Made by a program: the position numbers and the translations under genes. This document shows, one piece after another, positions 1-5,374 of a stretch of 5,374 bases of DNA. The stretch's first letter is position 1. Each line of letters starts with the position of its first letter. The notes below the pieces were generated by a model, which saw nothing but the letters and a program-made list of their open reading frames with translations, had not been told where the DNA came from and searched no databases. This stretch comes from Candidatus Cellulosilyticum pullistercoris (GTDB lineage: Bacteria; Bacillota; Clostridia; Lachnospirales; Cellulosilyticaceae), in NCBI GenBank assembly GCA_018883705.1, contig JAHLFQ010000234.1, forward strand, positions 1 through 5,374, read 5' to 3'.

Positions 1-444
1 GCTGGATACATTGCATTATGGTGTGCAATTGCTTCAGGAGCAGAAATGGTTCTGATTCCAGAGAAAGAAAGACCTTCAGATGAAGCAATCATCAAACAAA
101 TCTTAGATAACAAACATCGTGGTAAAAAACATTACCTAATTATTGTTGCTGAAGGTGTTGGTGGTGTAGAAGAACTTGCTAAGAAGGTAGAACAAGTAAC
201 TGGTATTGAAACACGTGCAACGATTTTAGGTCACCTTCAAAGAGGAGGATCACCTACAGCTGTTGACCGTTTACATGCCTCTATGATGGGTGCAAAAGCA
301 GTAGACTTATTATGTGAAGGTAAAGCTAAACGTGTTGTTTCTTATGTAAAAGGTGAATACGTAGATTATGACATCAATGAAGCGCTTGCAATGAAAAAAG
401 ATATTGATGAGTACATGTATGAAGTAAGTAAATTACTCGTATAA
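1..444 (+). CDS. pfkA: ATP-dependent 6-phosphofructokinase, C-terminal part (5' end outside window)
   Basis: Glycolytic enzyme that phosphorylates fructose 6-phosphate to fructose 1,6-bisphosphate in the cytoplasm, normally a homotetramer. The reading frame is open from base 1 (AGYIALW...) to a TAA at 442-444, giving 147 residues. By alignment from memory to the Bacillus enzyme (about 319 residues), the fragment begins near residue 173, just after the MGRH segment, so a little over half the gene lies upstream. Visible landmarks: the GAE of the effector-site region (fragment residues 13-15), RGKKH (40-44, effector-site basic residues), AEGVGG (50-55, with the substrate-binding glutamate), and ETRATILGHLQRGG (70-83, with Arg72, His78 and Arg81 matching fructose-6-phosphate ligands). 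The retained effector-site residues suggest allosteric control by ADP/PEP, as in Bacillus. The ATP-binding half cannot be seen. A strong terminator 60 bases downstream probably ends its transcript. Confidence 0.97.
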   Translation, partial: AGYIALWCAIASGAEMVLIPEKERPSDEAIIKQILDNKHRGKKHYLIIVAEGVGGVEELAKKVEQVTGIETRATILGHLQRGGSPTAVDRLHASMMGAKAVDLLCEGKAKRVVSYVKGEYVDYDINEALAMKKDIDEYMYEVSKLLV

Positions 445-467
445 AAAATCATAAGACATATATAATG

Positions 468-503
468 AGGGTAGCATAAGAAATAGTCTTATGTAAGCCT
501 ATT
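468..503 (+). other. Small hairpin upstream of the pfkA terminator
   Basis: CATAAG at 475-480 can pair with CTTATG at 488-493 around a 7-base loop, extended by a G-U pair (474/494) and, beyond an internal loop, by AGG 468-470 with CCT 498-500. A competing pairing is ATAAGAC 451-457 with GTCTTAT 486-492. CCTATT at 498-503 is also complementary to AATAGG at 518-523 in the next hairpin. No uridine tract follows, so it is not a terminator itself. It may be part of the pfkA 3' untranslated region; the function is unknown and the fold may be chance in AT-rich DNA. Confidence 0.35.
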
Positions 504-506
504 AAA

Positions 507-560
507 AATTCCACATGAATAGGAGGTCATATCCTAAGTCATGTGGAGTTTAATTTTTTT
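507..560 (+). terminator. Intrinsic terminator after pfkA
   Basis: AATTCCACATGA (507-518) pairs with TCATGTGGAGTT (539-550) over 12 base pairs, with one G-U pair. An upper helix, TAGGA 520-524 with TCCTA 532-536, closes a 7-base loop. A run of seven T follows at 554-560. This is the standard form of a Rho-independent terminator. It separates pfkA from the potassium transport operon, so ktrB probably has its own promoter. Confidence 0.88.
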
Positions 561-588
561 GTGGATATTTTACCTAACATAGTATAAA
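559..588 (+). promoter_or_regulatory. Candidate promoter for the ktrB-ktrA operon
   Basis: TATAAA at 583-588 is a good -10 element. With an 18-base spacer, TTGTGG at 559-564 is a weak -35, matching TTGACA only in TTG. It would start transcription near 595 and leave a short leader of about 40 bases before the ktrB start. The -35 overlaps the end of the terminator T-run. It is favoured mainly because the terminator upstream makes a promoter in this interval likely. Confidence 0.4.
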
Positions 589-634
589 ATAATTAAAAAA
601 GTTATTTCATGAGTTGTTAAGGAGAGAATAAAAA

Positions 635-2065
635 ATGAAGCAAAGTGATACGCCTGGATTTATTAAAGTAAATCGAGGGGGGATTCTCACACAAAATATG
701 CATCCTACACAAATTCTAGTGATAGGTTTCTTGGCGCTGATACTACTTGGTAGCGTTTTATTAATGCTTCCAATTAGTTCAAGTACTGGACAGTACACAG
801 CTTTTGAAGATGCACTTTTTACGGCAACTTCAGCTGTTTGTGTGACGGGGTTAGTCGTTGTGGATACAGCTACGCATTGGTCGTTATTTGGTAAATTCGT
901 TATTTTATGTTGTATTCAAATTGGCGGACTTGGTTTTATGTCATTAGTCAGTATGATTTTTGTTATTTTAGGCAAACGAATCACTTTAAAAAACCGCCTT
1001 ATTATGCAAGAAGCCTTGAATTTTAATACAACTGCGGGTGTTGTAAGGTTTACAAAGATGGTAGTTAAGGGAACACTTATGGTTGAAGGAATCGGTGCTC
1101 TATTTTTATCATTTGTATTTATACCAGAGTATGGTTTTGTGAAAGGGATTTGGTATTCTATTTTTCATGCTATTTCTGCTTTTTGTAATGCAGGTTTTGA
1201 TATTATTGGAAATAGCAGTTTAGTACCTTATGTAGGAAATGGTCTTATTAATATGGTGATTATGTCCCTTATTATCATAGGGGGACTTGGTTTTAGTGTT
1301 TGGGTAGATTTATATAGAGTGATTAAACACAAGCTGGAAGCACCTAAACATTATACATGGAAACAAGCCATCAGTAAGTTAATGCTTCATACTAAGTTAG
1401 TCGGTGTGATTACTTTTGCACTACTTGCACTTGGATTTATCGTTCTCTTTATCCTGGAATATAAAAATCCAGGTACGTTAGGTGGATTGTCCCTAAAAGA
1501 GAAGATTTACGCAGCTATGTTTCAATCGGTATCTCCTCGTACGGCTGGGTTTTATACCATATCACTTGCCGATATGACAGATACATCTAAGCTTTTTACA
1601 ATCATGCTGATGTTTATTGGAGGATCACCTGCCGGTACGGCTGGTGGTATTAAAACAGTAACATTTGGTGTACTAGCCCTATGTGCATTTTGTACCATTA
1701 AAGGTAATGACCAAACGGTTGTATTTAAAAGAAAAATTCCGTTTCATCTAATTACAAGAGCACTTACGATTGTGATGATTGCTATAGCTGTTGTAATTGT
1801 TGCTGTAGGCGGTTTAAGTTTAACAGAGGATTTTACTTTTATGGAGATTTTATTTGAAACGGTATCAGCATTTGCAACAGTAGGAACAACATTAGGCATC
1901 ACACCATTTTTGAGCATTGCAGGTAAGTTTCTTATTATTGTTGTAATGTTCATCGGTCGACTAGGACCTATTACAATGGCCGTTGCATTAATGGTTAGAC
2001 AAAGAAATAAAGAAATTACAAACGGTAATATCCAGTACCCAGAAGAAAAAGTAATGGTTGGATAA
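635..2065 (+). CDS. ktrB: Potassium uptake system membrane subunit, KtrB/TrkH family
   Basis: Integral membrane potassium translocation subunit of the Trk/Ktr superfamily, 476 residues (family roughly 445-485). It is built of four membrane-pore-membrane repeats. All four pore loops carry the selectivity-filter glycine: TSAVCVTGL (Gly72), ISAFCNAGF (Gly187), SPRTAGF (Gly305) and SAFATVGTT (Gly417). The glycine- and alanine-rich stretch GGSPAGTAGG (329-338) precedes the third-repeat helix that holds the intramembrane gate in KtrB. FIGRLGPITMA (439-449) is the conserved last-helix signature. The N terminus HPTQILVIGF leads into the first membrane helix, ending in LPIS (45-48). The ATG is preceded by AAGGAG at 619-624, 10 bases away; the next Met is residue 22, without a comparable site. 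The adjacent single-RCK partner favours the Ktr over the larger Trk type. Ktr systems are often sodium-coupled; ion coupling here is inference. Confidence 0.95.
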   Translation: MKQSDTPGFIKVNRGGILTQNMHPTQILVIGFLALILLGSVLLMLPISSSTGQYTAFEDALFTATSAVCVTGLVVVDTATHWSLFGKFVILCCIQIGGLGFMSLVSMIFVILGKRITLKNRLIMQEALNFNTTAGVVRFTKMVVKGTLMVEGIGALFLSFVFIPEYGFVKGIWYSIFHAISAFCNAGFDIIGNSSLVPYVGNGLINMVIMSLIIIGGLGFSVWVDLYRVIKHKLEAPKHYTWKQAISKLMLHTKLVGVITFALLALGFIVLFILEYKNPGTLGGLSLKEKIYAAMFQSVSPRTAGFYTISLADMTDTSKLFTIMLMFIGGSPAGTAGGIKTVTFGVLALCAFCTIKGNDQTVVFKRKIPFHLITRALTIVMIAIAVVIVAVGGLSLTEDFTFMEILFETVSAFATVGTTLGITPFLSIAGKFLIIVVMFIGRLGPITMAVALMVRQRNKEITNGNIQYPEEKVMVG

Positions 2066-2079
2066 AGAGGAGGAGTATT

Positions 2080-2742
2080 GTGAGAGCAAAACAATTTGTA
2101 GTCTTTGGACTTGGGAGATTTGGCAGTAGCTTAGCAACAACTTTAGCAGAGGCAGGCTACGAAGTAATGGCTGTAGATCAATCAGAAGAAAAGGTACAAG
2201 ATATTTCTGCTGTAGTTACACAAGCTATTCAAGCAGATGTAACGGATATGGATACTTTAAAAGAACTTGGTATTCGTAACTTTGATGTAGCAGTTGTAGC
2301 GATTGGTAAAGATATGCAATCGAGTATTATGGCAACCTTACTATTAAAAGAATTAGGTCTTCCTTATGTTGTGGCTAAAGCAAGCACAGAAGAGCATAAG
2401 CGTGTGCTTGCAAAATTAGGGGCTGACCGCATTATTTTACCTGAGCATGATATGGGAAAACGTCTTGCAAATAATTTAATCGCAGGCAATATTATTGACT
2501 ATATTCAGCTTTCACGTGATTATAGTATTATGGAAATGTCTATACTAGAAGGATGGCATAATCATTCTATCAGTGAATTAGATATTCGTGCAAAATATGA
2601 AATCAATATTATTGCGGTAGAATCTGATGGTGAGATTTATGTAACGCCAGGTCCAGATTATGTACTTAAAGAAGGCGACTTATTAGTTGTTGTTGGAAAA
2701 AATAAATCCATTCAAGAATTGGAAGCTAAGAGACATGGATAA
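2080..2742 (+). CDS. ktrA: Potassium uptake system regulatory subunit, KtrA/TrkA family (RCK domain protein)
   Basis: Cytoplasmic gating subunit, 220 residues, which in this family forms an octameric ring under the KtrB dimer and switches channel activity with ATP or ADP bound. The N-terminal RCK_N Rossmann fold (about 4-125) shows the nucleotide-binding loop GLGRFG (10-15) and an acidic residue at the end of strand two, Asp33 in MAVDQSEEK. Residues 67-79 (NFDVAVVAIGKDM) and the LGADRIILPE segment (113-122) are also typical. The RCK_C domain (about 137-215) ends in EGDLLVVVGK; in Bacillus and Staphylococcus KtrA this domain binds cyclic di-AMP, so the same control is inferred. The start is GTG: the strong site GAGGAGGAG (2067-2075) lies about 6 bases upstream and the product begins directly with strand one of the fold. 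The gap to ktrB is 14 bases. One RCK unit, not the two of TrkA, supports a Ktr assignment. Confidence 0.94.
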   Translation: MRAKQFVVFGLGRFGSSLATTLAEAGYEVMAVDQSEEKVQDISAVVTQAIQADVTDMDTLKELGIRNFDVAVVAIGKDMQSSIMATLLLKELGLPYVVAKASTEEHKRVLAKLGADRIILPEHDMGKRLANNLIAGNIIDYIQLSRDYSIMEMSILEGWHNHSISELDIRAKYEINIIAVESDGEIYVTPGPDYVLKEGDLLVVVGKNKSIQELEAKRHG

Positions 2743-3508
2743 AAAAAATATTACAAGTATGCAGAATCCAATCATTAAATTGGTTAAAGAATTACAAAAG
2801 AAAAAAGCAGCCAGGAAGAAAAATCAATTATTTATTGTAGAGGGTATAAGAGCCGTACAAGAAATTCCTAATAAACAAATGATAGAATACTTAATTGTAA
2901 GTAATAAACTTGATGAGGCAATCTATCATACACTTTCGGCAAGGAAAGTATTAGTTCTTCCAGAAGATTTATTTTGTGAGATTAGTGATACACAAACGCC
3001 ACAGGGGATGATGGCTATTGTTAAGATACCCGATATTTCACTTGAGGAAATATGTCTTTCAGATGGACCATACTTAATACTAGAGAATTTACAGGATCCA
3101 GGAAATTTAGGGACGATTATTCGTACTGCACATGCTTTTAATTTTAAAGGCATATTTATCACAAAAGGTTCTGTTGATTTATATAGTCCTAAAGTAGTAC
3201 GATCTACAATGAGTTCTTTGTTTTATATGCCGATTATAACAGATGAAACGATAGAGACATATATCACCTATTTAAAGGCTAAGGGTATAACCCTATATAC
3301 AACGGCATTAACAGAGCGTGCAAAACCTATTCAAGAAACTATATTTGAGAAAAAAATGGCGCTCATTATCGGAAATGAAGGCAATGGTGTTTCTCCTTAT
3401 TGTTTAGAGGAAACAGATCATACAGTCATTATTCCAATGCCAGGAGGCGCAGAGTCTTTAAATGCTTCTATAGCGGCGGCAGTATGTATGTATGAGATAA
3501 CAAGATAA
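2735..3508 (+). CDS. TrmH/SpoU-family RNA 2'-O-methyltransferase
   Basis: Predicted S-adenosylmethionine-dependent ribose methyltransferase of the SPOUT (knotted) superfamily, 257 residues. An N-terminal substrate-binding domain (about 28-98, starting QLFIVEGIRA) precedes the catalytic domain (about 112-257) with all three motifs: DPGNLGTIIRTA (121-132; Asn124 and Arg130), IIGNEGNGVS (211-220) and ESLNASIAAAVCMYE (240-254; Asn243). The target is probably 23S rRNA or tRNA but cannot be told from sequence; Bacillus YsgA and RlmB are the nearest types I recall, so no symbol is given. The ATG at 2735 overlaps the ktrA stop by 8 bases, with GGAAG at 2721-2725 as a modest ribosome site, implying translational coupling. 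The frame also extends upstream to a TTG at 2687 inside ktrA, but that would add 16 residues foreign to the family. ATG 2759, eight codons in, is a less likely start. Confidence 0.92.
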   Translation: MDKKNITSMQNPIIKLVKELQKKKAARKKNQLFIVEGIRAVQEIPNKQMIEYLIVSNKLDEAIYHTLSARKVLVLPEDLFCEISDTQTPQGMMAIVKIPDISLEEICLSDGPYLILENLQDPGNLGTIIRTAHAFNFKGIFITKGSVDLYSPKVVRSTMSSLFYMPIITDETIETYITYLKAKGITLYTTALTERAKPIQETIFEKKMALIIGNEGNGVSPYCLEETDHTVIIPMPGGAESLNASIAAAVCMYEITR

Positions 3509-3579
3509 CTGCAGTAACCAAGCAAATGATATAAAATAAGCTATTTTTAGATTTACTTAAATATCATATACGTTATGCC

Positions 3580-3608
3580 TTGACAAATTTAACTATAATT
3601 CCTATAAT
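3580..3608 (+). promoter_or_regulatory. Promoter of the asnS T-box transcript
   Basis: TTGACA at 3580-3585 and TATAAT at 3603-3608 are both perfect consensus elements with a 17-base spacer, the ideal arrangement for the housekeeping sigma factor. Transcription would start near 3614-3616, about 15 bases before the first T-box helix. A second TATAAT at 3594-3599 is only 8 bases from the -35 and is not expected to act with it. Confidence 0.9.
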
Positions 3609-3711
3609 GTTAACAAATAATAACTATAGACGATGAAAAGAAGAGTAGCTATTGTGTATCTTTATAGAGAGCTAGTGATGGTGGAAATCTAGCAAGAAGC
3701 AATAGGTGAAG

Positions 3712-3714
3712 AAC
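3712..3714 (+). other. T-box specifier codon AAC (asparagine)
   Basis: Within the 3' side of the specifier loop the sequence reads GAAG-AAC-A-TCTTGGAG. This lines up with the glycine T-box GAAA-GGC-A-TTCTTGAG, where GGC is the known specifier. AAC pairs fully with the GUU anticodon of tRNA-Asn, and the next gene encodes asparaginyl-tRNA synthetase, so the two assignments support each other. Confidence 0.9.
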
Positions 3715-3836
3715 ATCTTGGAGTTGCTAATCGAAAGTGATGATCATATAGATTAGATCTATTTGATCAAAATGAGTAGGCTTAGCCGGGTTTAGACCGA
3801 TATATCTTGTTTGAGGTGAATTACTTTAGGTAATTA

Positions 3837-3872
3837 ACTAGGGTGGTAACGCGGAGTTTGAGCTTCGTCCCT
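3837..3872 (+). promoter_or_regulatory. T-box sequence and antiterminator
   Basis: The antiterminator forms when AGGG (3840-3843) pairs with CCCT (3869-3872) and ACG (3849-3851) with CGT (3866-3868). The bulge between them presents TGGT (3844-3847) to the NCCA end of uncharged tRNA. Its 3' arm is the same sequence as the 5' arm of the terminator, so the two structures exclude each other. Confidence 0.88.
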
Positions 3873-3892
3873 TTTAGGGACGGAGCTTTTTT
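3860..3892 (+). terminator. T-box regulated intrinsic terminator upstream of asnS
   Basis: AGCTTCGTCCCT (3861-3872) pairs with AGGGACGGAGCT (3876-3887) over 12 base pairs, with one G-U pair and a three-base loop, and six T follow at 3887-3892. It should form when tRNA-Asn is charged, stopping transcription about 105 bases before asnS. Confidence 0.93.
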
Positions 3893-3998
3893 AGTGTTTT
3901 AAAATACTAAGCGATGCCAATATTTATTTTCAAATCTATTCATATAATAGAGTATGAGTGGAAGAATAGGGTAAACATTTTAAATAAGGAGGAAGCAA

Positions 3999-5374
3999 AT
4001 GCAAACTACATCTATTAGATCACTTTATTTGAATAAAGATATGCAAAAAGAAGGGACTCTTACTGTAGCTGGTTGGGTAAGAACGGTTAGAGATTCTAAA
4101 ACATTTGGTTTTATTGAACTAAATGATGGAACCTTCTTTAAATCACTTCAAATTGTTTTTGAAGAACAACTAGAAAACTTTAAGGAGGTTGCTAAGTTAG
4201 GGGTAGGTTCAGCAATCATTGTAACAGGTGAACTAGTATTAACACCAAACCAAAAACAACCTTTTGAAATTAAAGCAACAAAAATTGAGGTGGAAGGCGA
4301 GTCTCCATCTGAATATCCTTTACAAAAGAAAAGACACTCTTTCGAGTTCTTAAGACAAATTGCTCATCTTAGACCACGTACAAATACTTTTGGTGCTGTC
4401 TTTAGAGTGCGTTCTTTAGCAGCTTATGCGATTCATAAATTCTTCCAAGATAGAAACTTTGTTTATGTGCATACACCACTTATCACTGCAAGTGACTGTG
4501 AAGGTGCAGGAGAAATGTTTAGAGTAACAACTCTTGATCCAAGTAACCCACCAAAAACTAAAGAAGGTGAAGTTGATTTTAAAGAAGATTTCTTTGGTAA
4601 GATGGCAAATTTAACAGTATCAGGTCAACTTTCAGCAGAAACATATGCAATGGCTTTTAGAGATGTTTATACTTTTGGACCTACTTTTAGAGCTGAAAAA
4701 TCAAATACACCTCGTCATGCAGCAGAGTTCTGGATGATTGAACCTGAAATTGCTTTTGCAGATTTACAAGATGATATGCGTTTAGCAGAGGATATGGTGA
4801 AATACGTTATTCGCTATGTATTAGAACATGCACCAGAAGAAATGGCATTCTTTAATCAATTTATTGATAAAGGTATTTTAGACAGATTAAATCATGTTGT
4901 AAATTCTGATTTTGGTCGTGTTACTTATACAGAAGCAGTTAAAATCCTTGAGACATGTGGCAAGAAATTTGAATATCCAGTATTCTGGGGATGTGACCTT
5001 CAAACAGAACATGAACGTTATTTAACTGAAGAACACTTCAAAAAGCCAGTCTTTGTTACAGATTATCCAAAAGAAATTAAAGCATTCTATATGAGAATGA
5101 ATGAAGATAACAAAACAGTGGCTGCTATGGACCTTTTAGTACCAGGTATCGGAGAACTGATTGGTGGTAGCCAAAGAGAAGAAAGACTCGATATTTTATT
5201 AGAAAGAATGTCAGAGCTTGGTCTTAACGAAGAGGATTACTGGTGGTATCTAGATCTTAGAAGATTTGGTGGTACTCGTCATGCAGGATTTGGATTAGGT
5301 TTCGAAAGATTAGTTATGTACTTAACAGGTATGAGCAATATTAGAGACGTTATTCCTTTCCCAAGAACAACAGG
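3999..5374 (+). CDS. asnS: Asparaginyl-tRNA synthetase (3' end outside window)
   Basis: Class IIb aminoacyl-tRNA synthetase that charges tRNA-Asn with asparagine using ATP, a cytoplasmic homodimer. The frame is open from ATG 3999 to the window edge, giving 458 complete codons; bacterial AsnRS is about 463-466 residues and ends shortly after FPRT, so probably fewer than ten residues are missing. The N-terminal OB-fold anticodon-binding domain covers about residues 18-105 (VAGWVRTVRDSK near its start). Catalytic-domain landmarks: FRVRSLAAYAIHKFF (motif 1 region), LTVSGQLSAETYAMAF, motif 2 FGPTFRAEKSNTPRH (226-240; Arg231, Glu233) and motif 3 GFGLGFERL (430-438; Arg437). The long KEGEVDFKEDFFGK segment before LTVSGQL is typical of AsnRS and argues against AspRS. 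The start has AAGGAGG at 3986-3992, 6 bases upstream. Regulation by the asparagine T-box is directly supported by the leader. Confidence 0.97.
   Translation, partial: MQTTSIRSLYLNKDMQKEGTLTVAGWVRTVRDSKTFGFIELNDGTFFKSLQIVFEEQLENFKEVAKLGVGSAIIVTGELVLTPNQKQPFEIKATKIEVEGESPSEYPLQKKRHSFEFLRQIAHLRPRTNTFGAVFRVRSLAAYAIHKFFQDRNFVYVHTPLITASDCEGAGEMFRVTTLDPSNPPKTKEGEVDFKEDFFGKMANLTVSGQLSAETYAMAFRDVYTFGPTFRAEKSNTPRHAAEFWMIEPEIAFADLQDDMRLAEDMVKYVIRYVLEHAPEEMAFFNQFIDKGILDRLNHVVNSDFGRVTYTEAVKILETCGKKFEYPVFWGCDLQTEHERYLTEEHFKKPVFVTDYPKEIKAFYMRMNEDNKTVAAMDLLVPGIGELIGGSQREERLDILLERMSELGLNEEDYWWYLDLRRFGGTRHAGFGLGFERLVMYLTGMSNIRDVIPFPRTT

Larger units (their letters stand above)
3615..3892 (+). promoter_or_regulatory. 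T-box leader (tRNA-sensing riboswitch), tRNA-Asn type
   Basis: A leader RNA that binds a specific tRNA and lets transcription continue when that tRNA is uncharged. Stem I: CGAT 3631-3634 pairs with ATCG 3730-3733; AAGA 3641-3644 with TCTT 3716-3719; then the specifier loop (GTAG 3645-3648 opposite 3706-3715, giving the usual AGTA/GAA loop); CTATTG 3649-3654 with CAATAG 3700-3705; the AGAGAG element at 3666-3671; and a distal hairpin GCTAG 3671-3675 with CTAGC 3689-3693 enclosing GGTGGAA. A central hairpin follows at 3741-3769 and a GC-rich segment at 3779-3799 that may form the stem II A/B pseudoknot. A short helix, AATTAC 3819-3824 with GTAATT 3830-3835, fits stem III. The conserved T-box sequence AACTAGGGTGGTAACGCGG ends the sensor before the terminator. 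It controls asnS downstream. Confidence 0.95.

Noticed and set aside
561..634. Cyclic di-AMP (ydaO-type) riboswitch controlling ktrB
   Set aside because: Such switches precede ktr genes in Bacillus, but the leader after the terminator is only about 74 bases, AT-rich, and lacks the conserved sequence blocks I would expect.
607..798. 63-codon open frame on the - strand
   Set aside because: It lies over the ktrB start and ribosome binding site, has no recognisable protein features, and is a reverse-strand shadow of a well-supported gene.
1744..2094. 116-codon open frame on the - strand inside the ktrB 3' end
   Set aside because: It is antisense to the conserved fourth pore repeat of KtrB; its composition mirrors that of a membrane protein gene and no family is recognised.
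2926..3162. 78-codon open frame on the - strand inside the methyltransferase gene
   Set aside because: It is antisense to conserved methyltransferase motif 1, with no recognisable domain, so it is treated as chance.
3893..3908. Inverted repeat AGTGTTTT/AAAATACT after the T-box terminator
   Set aside because: The arms touch with no room for a loop and are nearly all A and T; it is probably chance and not a second terminator.
1..5374. Mobile element, CRISPR array, toxin-antitoxin or other defence system
   Set aside because: No transposase, direct-repeat array or defence-type gene is visible; every long open stretch is accounted for by a housekeeping gene or leader.

Overview
The window looks like chromosomal DNA from a low-GC Gram-positive (Firmicutes). 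The evidence is the AT-rich codon use with AGA dominating arginine, strong AGGAGG-type ribosome binding sites, and a tRNA-sensing T-box leader. The gene content suggests a clostridial lineage, possibly Lachnospiraceae or Cellulosilyticum-like, but that is inference; the sequence alone does not fix the genus. All genes lie on the + strand. I see no mobile element, CRISPR array, tRNA or rRNA.

Layout. (1) 1-444: the C-terminal 147 residues of ATP-dependent 6-phosphofructokinase (pfkA), cut by the left window edge. (2) 445-634: a 190-base gap with a strong intrinsic terminator (507-560), a smaller upstream hairpin, and a candidate promoter overlapping the end of the terminator. (3) 635-2065 and 2080-2742: the membrane subunit (KtrB/TrkH type) and cytoplasmic RCK subunit (KtrA/TrkA type) of a potassium uptake system, 14 bases apart. 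(4) 2735-3508: a TrmH/SpoU-family RNA 2'-O-methyltransferase whose start overlaps the end of ktrA by 8 bases, so the three genes probably form one operon. (5) 3509-3998: a 490-base gap with a consensus promoter (TTGACA, 17 bases, TATAAT) and a full T-box leader ending in an antiterminator/terminator switch. (6) 3999-5374: asparaginyl-tRNA synthetase (asnS), cut by the right edge a few codons before its expected end.

How it works together. The Ktr pair imports potassium, with the RCK subunit gating the pore in response to nucleotides and probably cyclic di-AMP. The methyltransferase is a translation-coupled passenger in that operon. The asnS unit is separately controlled: the T-box specifier reads AAC, an asparagine codon, matching the downstream gene, so uncharged tRNA-Asn should allow read-through into asnS. 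These are well-known housekeeping systems. I did not find a convincing undescribed system; the least explained stretch is the structured gap between pfkA and ktrB.
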